Translations under genes and position numbers: made by a program
Origin: Zea mays
Taxonomy: Eukaryota; Streptophyta; Magnoliopsida; Poales; Poaceae
Assembly: GCF_902167145.1 (NCBI RefSeq)
Contig: NC_050097.1
Span: 39,044,095 to 39,108,094 of the forward strand
Reading direction: 5' to 3'
DNA: 64,000 bases
Shown here: positions 44,814-55,792 of the stretch, piece after piece
How positions within the stretch are numbered: the first letter of the stretch is position 1
Layout of the letters: each line of letters begins with the position of its first letter
The notes under the pieces: model-generated
Databases searched by the model: none
The model's input: the letters and a program-made list of their open reading frames with translations, nothing else
What the model was told of the DNA's origin: nothing

Positions 44814-46029
44814 AGGTTCTGCGTAGTTTTAGGTCTGAATCTAGGTTCATGAGATGGATCTACTTGATGCACGGTTTGATTAGATCAATTGGTTATAAAG
44901 GGTTGAAGTAGATTACATTGGATATGACTGAAGAGATTAGTTCGTCCTTCTCTGTTATGTGCGCGACTTGCCCCTACCGGCTGGAATCACCATCGGGGCT
45001 AACTGCGTACACAACCAGCAGATTGACGTAATAGATCGACATCATGAGTGTAATCTTCTTCAGGTCGAAAGTCTCGGATTTGGGTTGATTTGATCAACCG
45101 CATGAGATTTTCAGTGGAATTTCCATACATACGATGCATGGAATCCTGTGATTGACGTAACAGATCAACCGTCGTGGCTATCTGCTGTAGTGGCGAACAT
45201 ATAGAAACGTGTTTGTCTAACCTGTTTTTGCAGGACATCTTGTGATCGGTATGGCTATTGTGTGTATATGATGCATATTAATGAATTATTCATGACCTGC
45301 GTGTCAACTTGTGATGATCCAAAGCGTATATGTAATTTGTTTACCAGCATACGTTAGATAGGTCTTGAAGGACTCATCACCTAAAGGATGGCATACGTAT
45401 ATCATGGAGATGGAGATCATCGTGATGGACAGATTATTGGAGATGGGGATCACCATGTGACAGCAAGTCATACCGAATCACACTGTTGTGTGAATGTCAT
45501 TCTTAATGTTCTACTTGTTCATATTGCATATATGTCCTTGCGTGCGATGATATAAGTAGGACGATCCCTCATAAATGTTTAAGCTTAAATGCCTCTCCAA
45601 ACCTTGCACTATCATAAGTCTTGTACAATTGGTGGTGGGTCTATGAAATTAGGGTGCCACCAGTTTTCCTTAACTAGATAGGTTTGTATCGGATACGAAC
45701 TGCAGAAAGGGTTGGTTAACTTAAACAAAGTCAGCTTAATGGTTAAGGACTTTGGGGCATAAGGTTGAGAGCCGAGACATAGAGATGTCATCCAACAACA
45801 GAAGTCATATATATGATATGATTAGCAAGGAGTTGCTTACCGATCTACCTTGTCTTCTAGCGGTGATGCTAAAGCTCACTAGTAGACTTGTTAGTTGTGG
45901 GTTCTGAATCACTAAGTATCAATCGAGGGATATTGATTTTAGTGGGGGTAGACTATTAAATGTTTAATATGATTTACTCTGTCATGGATATTTTTGTCTT
46001 AGTATTTTGCATTATTTTGTTGTAGATAA
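44814..46029 (+). other. Copia untranslated leader
   Basis: 1.2 kb between PBS and the gag ATG. No ORF of note and no domain seen. Likely contains dimerisation and packaging signals, which cannot be identified by eye. Confidence 0.6.
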
Positions 46030-49000
46030 ATGGCACCTAGCACACCAACATTTACTTTGCGATCAATTCTTGAAAAGGATAAGTTAAATGGAACAAACTA
46101 TACGGATTGGATCCGTAACCTGAGAATTGTTCTCAGGGCTGAAAAAAGGAAGACGTTCTAGACACCCCACTGCCAGAGGATCCTGGTGAAAATGCAACTG
46201 TTGCAGCTAAAACTGCTTACAAGAAAGCAATGGATGCTAATCTTGAAGTGAGTTGCCTAATGCTTGCTTGCATGGAGCCTGAGCTACAGATGCAGTTTGA
46301 GACAAACCATGAGGTGCACGATATGATCGTGGCGCTCAAGGATATGTTCCAGACTCAGGCTAGGACTAAAAGGTTCAATGTGTCCAAAGCCTTTCTGGAA
46401 TGCAAGCTAGCAGAAGGCGCAGCAGTTGGGCCACACGTAAACAAAATGGTTGGTTACAGTCAGAGGTTGGAGAAGCTAGGCTTCCCAATAAGCCAAGAGT
46501 TGGCCACTGACTTCATTTTGGCATCTCTTCCGCCCAGCTATGGAAACTTCATCACGAACTACCATATGCATGGGGCGGAGAGGGGCCTCAATGAACTATG
46601 TGGCATGCTGAAAACAGCAGAGGGGGACATAAAGAAAAGCGCTGGCAGCAGCGGCCATGTGATAGCGGTCCAAAACAAACCCAACTTTAAGAAGAAGGGT
46701 AAATCTAAAAAGAAGAAGGGCAAGGCAAAGGATACAATATCCAAGCCAAATCAAAAGCCCAAGGCTGGACCAGCTGCAGATGCAGAGTGCTTTTATTGCA
46801 AAGAACTTGGTCACTGGAAAAGGAATTGCAAGCAGTACTTGGCCTCTATTAAGGATCGCGGGGGTAAGGGTACAGCCGCAGCAGGTACACTTGTTATTCA
46901 CATTACAGAAATTTTTCTTGCTGATTCTTATATTAATTCTTGGGTATTTGATACTGGATCGGTTGCCCATATTTGCAATTCGATGCAGGGAATGATAAGA
47001 AGTAGAAGCGTGAAAAGAGGAGAAGTTGATTTCCGGGTAGGCAATAATGCAAGAGTTGCTGCGTTGAGCGTTGGGACGATGCAACTCCACCTCCCATCAG
47101 GATTTATTTTGGAGTTAAATAATTGTTATCTAGTTCCTAGTATGAGTCGAAACATTATGTCTCCTTCATGTTTGATGAAGGATGGTTATTCATTTGCGAG
47201 TGAAAACAATGGTTGTGTGATCTCTAAGAATGGCATGTTTGTGGCTTTTGCATCCATTATGAACGGGTTATTCATTTTAAATCTTGATGATGCACCTATC
47301 TGTAATATTAGTGCTAAAAGGCCTCGGCCTGATGATTTAAGTCCTACCTACATGTGGCACTGTCGTTTGGGTCATATAAGTGAGAATCGCATGAAGAAGC
47401 TTCATTCTGATGGGCTTTTAACTTCGTTTGATTTTGAATCATACGAGACATGTGAAGCTTGCTTACTTGGTAAGATGACCAAGGCGCCCTTCACGGGTTT
47501 ACCGGAGAGGACATTAGATTTATTGGAACTCATACATACTGATGTGTGCGGACCAATGAGTACGACAACTAGGGGAGGATTCCAATACTTCATAACCTTC
47601 ACTGATGATTTTAGTAGATATGGGTATGTCTACTTAATGAAACACAAGTCTGAATCCTTAGAAAAGTTCAAAGAGTTTCGGAATGAAGTAGAAAATCAGC
47701 GTGGCAAGAAAATTAAAGCACTGCGATCAGATCGTGGAGGTGAATATTTGAGTCATGAGTTTAGCAATCATCTAAGGAGTTGTGGAATTGTTCCACAGCT
47801 TATGCCGCCTGGAACGCCTCAGAGGAATGGCGTGTCTGAGCGACGTAATCGGACTTTATTGGATATGGTTCGATCAATGATGAGCCAGTCGGACCTACCT
47901 TTGTCGTTTTGGGGATACGCTCTAGAAACAGCAGCTTTCACACTAAATAGGGTACCATCTAAGTCCGTAGTTAAGACACCATATGAGATGTGGACTGGGA
48001 AGACTCCCAGTTTGTCTTTTTTGAAGATTTGGGGTTTTGAGGTTTACGTCAAGCGACTTCAGTCGGATAAACTCACTCCAAAATCGGACAAGTGCATGTT
48101 CGTGGGATATCCAAAGGAAACTTTAGGATATTACTTTTACCACCGGTCAGAGGGCAAAGTGTTTGTCGCCTGGAACGGTGTGTTCTTAGAGAAAGAGTTT
48201 CTCAAAAGAGAGAAAAGTAAACAAAAGGTGTATCTTGAAGAAGTTCAGGATGAGCCAGTGGGACAAGATTCAACAAGTGATGCTAATGTAGCAGAACTAG
48301 TTGAGACGTCTATGGCAAGAGAATCACCACCACAACCACGAAGGTCAGCAAGGCTTCGCGAGGCACGAGGAGAAGTGCTATTGTTGGGCAATGGGGAAGT
48401 GTTGTTGTTAGACAACGACGAACCTGCAACATATGCAGAAGCGATGATGGACCCAGATTCCGAGAAATGGCAAGTCGCCATGAGATCCGAGATAGATTCC
48501 ATGGGAGAAAATCAAGTTTGGAACTTGGTTGACCCGCCTGATGGTGTTAGACCCATAGAATGCAAATGGATCTATAAGAAGAAGAAAGACATGGATGGAA
48601 ATGTTCACATCTATAAGGCTCGACTTGTTGCAAAGGGTTTTCGACAAGTTCAAGGAGTTGACTATGACGAGACATTCTCGCCAGTAGCGATGCTTAAATC
48701 TATTCGGATCATTCTAGCTATTGTCGCATATTTCGATTATGAGATTTGGCAGATGGATGTCAAAACAGCTTTCCTTAATGGAAACCTAGATGAGGACGTG
48801 TATATGATACATCCCGAGGGTTTTGTCGATCCGATCAATGCCGGAAAGATATGCAAACTTCATAAATTCATTTATGGGTTGAAGCAAGCATCTAAGAGTT
48901 GGAACATTCGTTTTGATGAAGTGGTCAAAGGGCTTGGTTTTCATCAGAATGAAGAAGAAGCTTGTGTTTACAAGAAGGAAAGTGGGAGCGCTGTTGTATT

Positions 49001-49995
49001 TCTGATCTTGTATGTGGATGACATATTATTGATTGGGAATGACATTCCTATGCTGGAGTCCGTCAAGGCTTCACTGAAAAAGAGTTTTTCTATGAAGGAC
49101 TTAGGGGAAGCAGCATATATTTTGGGCATAAGGATCTATAGAGATAGGTCGAAGAGGCTTACAGGATTAAGTCAAGATACGTACATTGACAGGGTTTTGA
49201 AACGGTTCAACATGGAACAGTCCAAGAAAGGGTTCTTACCTATGTCACATGGTATACACCTTAGCCAGATGCAATGTCCTGCGACGGCTAATGAGCGGGA
49301 GCGCATGAGTAAAGTACCATACGCCTCAGCAAATTGGATCAATCATGTATGCCATGATAAGTACACGCCCAGATGTTTCATACGCTATAAGTGCTACGAG
49401 TAGGTACCAGGCTGATCTAGGTGAGGGTCACTGGACAGCGGTAAAAGGCATTCTTAAGTACTTAAGAAGGACTAAAGATATGTTCCTGGTATATGGGGGT
49501 AAGGAGGAGCTCGTTGTAACTGGTTACACCGATGCTAGCTTCCAAACTGACCCAGACGAGTTAAAATCGCAATCAGGTTTTGTGTTCACAATAAATGGTG
49601 GTGCTGTTAGTTGGAAGAGTTCCAAACAGGAGACTGTGACTGATTCTACAACAGAAGCCGAGTACATTGCAACTTCCGAATCTGCGAAGGAAGGTGTTTG
49701 GATAAGAAAGTTCCTCATCGAGCTTGGTGTGTTTCCTAATGCATCTAGCCCATTGAACCTCTACTGTGACAACAATGGGGCTATTGTGCAAGCTAAGGAG
49801 CCAAGGAATCACCAGAAAAACAAACACGTACTGCGGAAGTTTCACCTCATCCGGGAATTCGTTAGGCAGGGTGAGATAAAGATATGCAAAATACATACGG
49901 ATTTGAATGTTGCTGATCCTTTGACAAAACCTCTTCCACAACGTAAGCATGAGGCACACATGAGATCTATGGGTATTAGATATCTTCTAGATTAA
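46030..49995 (+). pseudogene. gag-pol: Copia gag-pol polyprotein
   Basis: Starts at ATG 46030 (MAPSTPTFTLRSILEKDKLN, NYTDWIRNLRIVL). A frameshift in an A-run near 46145 leads to a TAG at 46159. The main frame then runs to 49403 (1057 codons counted from ATG 46230). In that numbering: zinc knuckle CFYCKELGHWKRNC 187-200, protease DTG 241-243, pre-integrase WHCRLGHISENR, integrase D438, D501, E537 (35 residues between the last two), RT with YVDD 928-931. A second frameshift near 49335 passes to the frame 49345-49995 carrying MYAMISTRPDVSYAISATSR, RNase H (YTDASFQTD, DSTTEAEYIA) and NVADPLTKPLPQ. Catalytic residues are intact; the two frameshifts make it inactive. Confidence 0.93.
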
Positions 49996-50002
49996 CTCTA
50001 GT

Positions 50003-50015
50003 GCAAGTGGGAGAC
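50003..50015 (+). other. Polypurine tract of the copia element
   Basis: GCAAGTGGGAGAC directly before the LTR TGTTAGAAAT. Confidence 0.8.
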
Positions 50016-50689
50016 TGTTAGAAATATGCCCTAGAGATAATCATAGAGATGAGCATATTTCTTTGTATCCATGATATATATATTGCTTAATTGAATATCC
50101 ATGGAAGGCACCTTGTATTGATTAGCAATTATGTGAATTGTTTGTGAGATTCTTTACTTATATGGTTATTCTAAATGATGTCCCTAGTCAGAGTCGATGA
50201 CTAGCACATGTATTAGTTGATGACTACATTTCACAAGTCATGAACATGGAGATGTTAAACTAATAATGTGGGTGCATGTATGACATGAGGCTGGACCGAC
50301 CCAACGTGAGATATTGTAATATAGTTCTCTTTTTGCAACATAAATAATGTATCCTTAGACCTGAGATTGTCGCATGTTCTCAAGATGTGAATTGACTTAC
50401 TTAGGGACTATCAAACGCTATTCCGTAACTGGGTAGTTATAAAGGTAGTTTTGGGTTTGTCAGGAAGCATGCTGTGAGGCATGGTCAGTCAAGATGGAAT
50501 TTGTCCCTCTCTTTGTGAGAGAGATATCTCTGGGCCCCTCGAGTGATTGGATCAAGAAATGCATGGCCGTGCTAGGGTTAAAAGTTAACCATTGAAAGGA
50601 TTCCAATTCACAGTATCGAGAAAGAGAGGTCAGCTTAGAGCCAGACCAAATATCGTGAGATAAAGGGAACAACATGTACGTAATGTTGC

Positions 50690-51368
50690 TGTTGGGGACT
50701 TGTTCTCAAATGCTTCGGTTTAAGAACAAGGCAACATAAAAAGTGTTAAATATAATAGTCCTTCGTCCTTCAAGACATTATGTCCCTTCAGATATAATGA
50801 ATTTCGGACGAAGGTTGTGAAGGAAAAAACCTTCGTAAGCACAATAAATGATAAAAAAGAATTCATATATAAAATACGAAAAATAATATAAACATTATTA
50901 TCAACTTATTTTTATTTGCATTACCATATCCAAAATAACAAATTATAAATGTACCTTCGGTTTGAAGGAAAGTAAAGGTACAGGCGTGATGCAAAAAGCA
51001 AATGCCAAGTCCGCGTGAACAGTACGGGAGTACTGTTCATCTATTTATAGGCACGGGACGCAGCCCGTGTTAAATTACATTAATGCCCCTTACATTTATC
51101 AATAACTCTATAGTAATTCTTCGAGGTCTAATTTGGCTTTTCATCTTTAAGTCGGTTCCCTTTTTCTGCTGTCATGCCGAAGCTTTTCTGCATATAGCTT
51201 CGTGATTGTCTCATCCTTCGTCATGATCGCCTTCCATCCCAGTCAAGCTTCGTCTTGACCATGCTCTTGTATACCTGTAACCTGATTCCGAAGATGCCTG
51301 CTCGCATGCTTGGAAAACATTGTTAAATCATGTTTTTGAGGACCCTCGGAAGCCGAAGGCCCCCAATA
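50690..51368 (-). repeat. 3' LTR of the zeon-like element
   Basis: 679 bp. Minus-strand TATAAATA at 51042-51049, with the GAACAGTAC / GTACTGTTC inverted repeat beside it (about 51017-51038). The inner end reads CCCCAATA rather than CCCCAACA. Adjacent internal sequence GTAGCCCCTCG is the PPT on the minus strand (CGAGGGGCTAC). Confidence 0.92.
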
Positions 51369-51523
51369 GTAGCCCCTCGTAATATTAATTTGCTGGAATG
51401 ATAAATTCATATTGCGACATGGACGAAGGCCTTAAGCCGAAGGTCCAAAAAAACACCTTCTCTTTGCTAGAATAGCAACAGTCTTTGACAAGCAGGACCC
51501 TCCAGTTTTCAATGCACTAGGTG

Positions 51524-51531
51524 TATAAATA
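51524..51531 (+). promoter_or_regulatory. TATA box of the antisense gene
   Basis: TATAAATA in GGTGTATAAATAAGAGC, about 150 bp upstream of the ATG at 51676 and 155 bp inside the 3' LTR edge, on the strand opposite to gag. A CT-rich start region (CACGCTCTCTTGCC, about 51566) follows at a plausible initiation distance. Confidence 0.65.
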
Positions 51532-53709
51532 AGAGCTCATCACGATTTTATTTGGCACGCTCTCTTGCCAACTGCTTTTACTCACCCAACTTTTAGCCTG
51601 CGCGCAACAACACTTGCTTGGCTTTTTAGATTTTTAAGCTTCGGTTTCGAGAGCACCTTCTCAGCATTTGCAAGGATGTCTGAAGATAAAAAAGCCGTTG
51701 GTGATTCGAAGCTAAGTCTTTCTTAGGAAATGCATCTGGGCTTTCTTCAATCAATGTCAAAGACTAATACAGAGAAGATTACTAAGGAAATTTTGGAGGG
51801 TTTATTTGAAGATACCGGTGACAGTGACAGTTTTGATGCGGATAGTGGTGGTGAAGAGTCCGAAGATCGACCGTGGCGACCAAGTCACACAGTCTTCGGA
51901 AAATCGAGCATCAAACAGAGTCATCTTGATAGCATGAACGGAAGGTATTTTCGAGACATGTCTATTGTGAGGGCAGATGCCGGGGAGAAGACTACGCCTA
52001 CTCCCAAAGAGAATGAAGTCGTAATCTTTCGAAGCTTCTTGAAGGCTGGACTGCGATTTCCTTTGAGCAGTTTTGTCGTGGAAGTACTGAAGATATTTGA
52101 AATCTACCTTCATCAACTTACTCCGGAATCAATCATAAGGATGGGCATCTTCGTTTGGGCCGTGAGGAGCCAAGGTTTAGAACCAAATGCGAAAAGTTTC
52201 TGCAACATACATGAGTTATTGTACGAGACAAAACCCTGGGGTAAAGAACAGTATCACAACAACTTCGGCTGCTACAGCTTCGGCTCCCGGTCTGGGTCAA
52301 GCTGCCCCGTGCCAACCTTTCGAAAGAGGTGGCCCGGCGACTGGATGACGGAATGGTTTTACGTGAAGAATGACTTGAAATTACAGGAAGATATTAAAAG
52401 TATCATTATGCGTCCCATCTGGCAACGCTTCGGACTACGGAGGCCGAAGGTGGAAATGAATGAAGCAGCCGAAAAATGCCAGAGAGCCTTCGGTGTTGTT
52501 TGCTCTTTTATTGGGACAAGGGATTTGGTTCAAGAACACATTGCCTTCAGAGTATGGCCACTTGTGGAAAAATGGGAAATGCCGAAGGAAACCATTAAAC
52601 AAACTGACGAAGGTGGACTAGTCAGGCTGAAATACACATTTAAATACGGAGATAAATTTGTTGAGCCGGATGATGACTGGTTAAAAAGTATTGAGGCCAT
52701 CAGTGATGAATTGCTTGGTGTATACTCAAAGGCCGAAGATACTGCATTATCGGCGGCCTTCGGAGGCCGAAAGAGGAAGAGGGTCAACCGAGTATTCGAT
52801 GCAATTGGATTTGTCTACCCTGATTATCGCTACCCAGCGCGGGGTCAAAAAAGAAAGAATACATCTTCTGCGAAGGAAACTGCTTCAGCCGCTCCTAGCG
52901 AGCCGGCACCAAAGAGGAAAAGGGTAAAGGTTCTCACACACCGGTCGCGTTATATCGAACCGGCCACAGTGCCTGAATTTGCCGGTGGGACCTCTTCGGC
53001 CACCGAAGCTAAAGAACCAACTCCGCTGCCAAATATTGAAGTGCTGGCCGAAGCGCCAGCGACTGAAAAAATAGAAGAACCAAAAGCTGAAGAAATAAAG
53101 ACATCAGAAGTCTTGAGTCCTTCGGCAAAAACTAAGACGACAAAAAGCCATAAGGGTCCAGCAGTGACCCCTAAAAGAAAAAGGATGGTTAATGTACTAG
53201 ATGTTTTAGAGACAATCAAATCTTCAAGCACACCTCCAAAGAAGATTGTTAAAACTTCCGAAGCACACACTGAAGCCTTTGTCGCTGAAGCTTCAAAGCA
53301 ACAGCCTGAAATCGAAACCGGGCCTTCAGAGCCCGCCAAGGTGAAATCCTTGGAAGCCGAAAAAACAGAAATGGCAGATCAAATTTTGGCTGAAGAAACT
53401 GGCACTGCTGCCCCCGAAGCATCTTCCAAAGTACTTGATTATATTGTACGACATGCTTCGGGGAAGAAATTATCTGAAGAAGAGATTTTTGAAGCTAATC
53501 ACTATGCCCGAGAACTGAAGTATCCGAAAGGGGCCTTAATATTCAATGGCACAGACGAAGATGACTTCTTATACTGTCTCCCAGACAACAAAGAATTATC
53601 TGTCTGCCGGGAGATGGCTAGAAGTATGGGGTTTCCGAAGCTTGAAGCTGGACTCTGCGCTTTGACGAAGGACGATCTTGCGGATAGCCTTGCATATAAT
53701 AGTCTGAAG

Positions 53710-53786
53710 GTGTGAGAATTGTATATTTGGAAATTTATAACTTTTGATTCATTCTTTTATTCTTATACTAATTCTTTTTCATATAG
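53710..53786 (+). other. Intron 1 of the antisense gene
   Basis: 77 bp, donor AAG|GTGTGAG, acceptor TTTTTCATATAG|GG, AT-rich. Phase 0: exon 1 from 51676 is 678 full codons and exon 2 starts GLILSNALRAQKNAE, continuing the coiled-coil reading frame. Confidence 0.78.
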
Positions 53787-54578
53787 GGTTTAATACTGAG
53801 CAACGCTTTGAGAGCGCAAAAGAATGCCGAAGACGAGAGCTACAATATTGCTTTCAACAACCTACGGACAGAGGTTATTAAGCTGAGGAACGAAGCTTTG
53901 GAAAAGGATAAAATTCTGCTTACATTGGTGGATAAAATAAAGGAAGACGAAGCTGCCTCTAAGGCTCAAGCTGAAGCCCAAAACGCGAAATTGAAGATCT
54001 TCGGAAACAACTAGCCAGAGCTAAAGAAGAACGCATACTTGAAGAGACAAAACGAGAACTTAGTGATCAATGGGCAAATCATTTGGAAATAAATGTTAAA
54101 GAGCTTCGTGCATCCAAGAAAAGGTGCTATGACAAATCCATAGAATGTGCTAAGAAAATAAAATCCAGCTTCGCCAGCGTTGGCGCATTTTCTAGCGAAG
54201 AAAATTTCACAAGGGGTAATCCAGAAGGCCCAATTGAATGGATCAGTCACGAAGCTGAGGCCTTCGAGGAAATCTTGAATAGCCGCGGAGACATTTGTGT
54301 TTTTTTGGGCGCCAGGGGGATTGTTAATGTTTTGGAAAGAAAAGGCTGTGAACATGTGAAATCTTTAGCGCAATCCAAAACTGCCTTGTCTTTCGAAGAT
54401 ATAAAAGACCCCTCGGCCGAAGCAAGCCTGGTCGGTGGGAAATTTTTCACCGACATCTGGGACAATGGCGGCCGAGAAATGGCCCAAGAAATCATTCAAA
54501 AAAGCGAAAAAGGCATCCATGACGCTAGAAAGGTAGCAGAGGCTGCTGAGAAAAGCGCAGAGCCCGAAGGACAAATAG

Positions 54579-54677
54579 GTATTAATTAGTGATAACTGGC
54601 TCTTCGTTGTAATTTTTTGATTTCGAACTTGTTCATGGTTTGTAATAGTAATATATCCATATCTTCTCTTCCCTCAG
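54579..54677 (+). other. Intron 2 of the antisense gene
   Basis: 99 bp, donor AAATAG|GTATTAATT, acceptor TTCCCTCAG|AATCTG, T-rich. Phase 1: the split codon is completed in exon 3, giving ESAELSPGPHTKGDDEIRQM and the end NEAAEVVLKED with TAA 54809-54811. Confidence 0.75.
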
Positions 54678-54811
54678 AATCTGCTGAGCTATCTCCAGGC
54701 CCCCACACGAAGGGGGATGACGAAATTAGACAAATGGCCAAAGCCATTATGGATAGAGTTGTTGATCAGCTTCTAAACGAAGCTGCAGAAGTAGTCTTAA
54801 AGGAAGATTAA

Positions 54812-55220
54812 ATGCTGCTGTAAAAACATTTAGATTGTAATGCTTGTTGAGAATCATGTGTAATATTGTGTAACTTTGGATATAACATATTAGCTGTTTA
54901 TAATTCTATTTTTGACGATGCATGAAACATCATATACATACCATTTTTGAGCCTTCGGCGAAAAAACACCTTCCCTTCTTTTCATGCTTCGTAAAAATCA
55001 GTAATCAATCCTTGCAGAATCAACAATCACTAAATCCTTCCATTTCAGAATTTGACGAAGGTAAAACTTTTCAATGGTGTAACTATCTCTTCAAAACAGC
55101 CTTTGAATATCAATATCGAAACCCCCCTTCTTGCGTTGTTGATGCACTATGATGTATGATGTTATGCTATGCAAATGATGTAATGTTGTGCAAAATGATA
55201 TTTGCCGAAAGTTGACATCT
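54812..55220. other. Zeon-like intergenic spacer after the antisense gene
   Basis: About 400 bp, AT-rich. TTGTAATGCTTGTTGAG and GTGTAATATTGTGTAAC soon after the stop are plausible plant poly(A) signals for the antisense transcript. No gene seen. Confidence 0.4.
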
Positions 55221-55224
55221 GTTT

Positions 55225-55490
55225 TTCACTGTAAGCCTCCCTTAGGAGCTTCTTCGCCTTTTACTTCAGCGGAATCAGCGTTTATTTTTCGCTGTAAGCC
55301 TCCCTTAGGAGCTTCTTCGCCTTTTACTTTCAGCGGAATCAGCATTTATTTTTCGCTGTAAGCCTCCCTTAGGAGCTTCTTCGCTTTTTACTTTCAGCGG
55401 AATCAGCGTTTATTTTTCGCTGTAAGCCTCCCTTAGGAGCTTCTTCGCCTTTTACTTTCAGCGGAATCAGCGCTTATTTTTCGCTGTAGA
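55225..55490. repeat. 63-64-bp tandem repeat between the convergent genes
   Basis: GTAAGCCTCCCTTAGGAGCTTC at 55231, 55294, 55358 and 55422, with TTTCAGCGGAATCAGCGTTTAT in each unit; a partial fifth unit starts at about 55484. It lies between the 3' ends of the plus-strand antisense gene and the minus-strand gag. Confidence 0.92.
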
Positions 55491-55792
55491 TTCAGAAAAC
55501 TTACACTGCGCTCCCTTAGGAACGACTTTTTACTGCTTCGAATAAATTACACTGCGTCCTTTGGAACAAATTTTTGATAATTCGAAGGTCCTTCGTGCCC
55601 CCATAAATTCTTATGCTTCGGCAACTCAAGCCTATGGAGAAGATATATTTTCATTATGGTAAAAAGCGAAACTATTACAAGGAATTAAAAAACGATAAAA
55701 GACACTTAGACTTCTCATAATTGTTCCTTATTAAAAAGAAAGTAATACTGAATGTGAAAATGCGGAAAACTGTTGTCGAGGTAGGATATTTG

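Larger units (their letters stand above)
51676..54811 (+). pseudogene. Antisense accessory gene of the zeon-like element (PF04195-like, spliced)
   Basis: Three exons: 51676-53709, 53787-54578, 54678-54811. ATG 51676 (MSEDKKAVGDSKLSLS) is followed by an in-frame TAG at 51724-51726; the frame is then open from 51727 (ATG 51730) through exon 1. Domains: acidic N-terminus, the 'putative gypsy type transposon' block (VIFRSFLKAGLRFPLSSFVV, EVLKIFEIYLHQLTPESIIR, MGIFVWAVRSQG), basic clusters RKRKRVNR, PKRKRVKV and PKRKRMVN that could be nuclear signals, a Pro/Glu/Lys low-complexity linker, a conserved block before the intron (YARELKYPKGALIFNG, DFLYCLPDNKELS), then a coiled coil in exon 2 and exon 3. 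A one-base frameshift lies at about 53985-54003. Function unknown. Similar antisense ORFs are known in grass gypsy families (for example gene23 of Grande). This copy is broken by the TAG and the frameshift. Confidence 0.8.
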
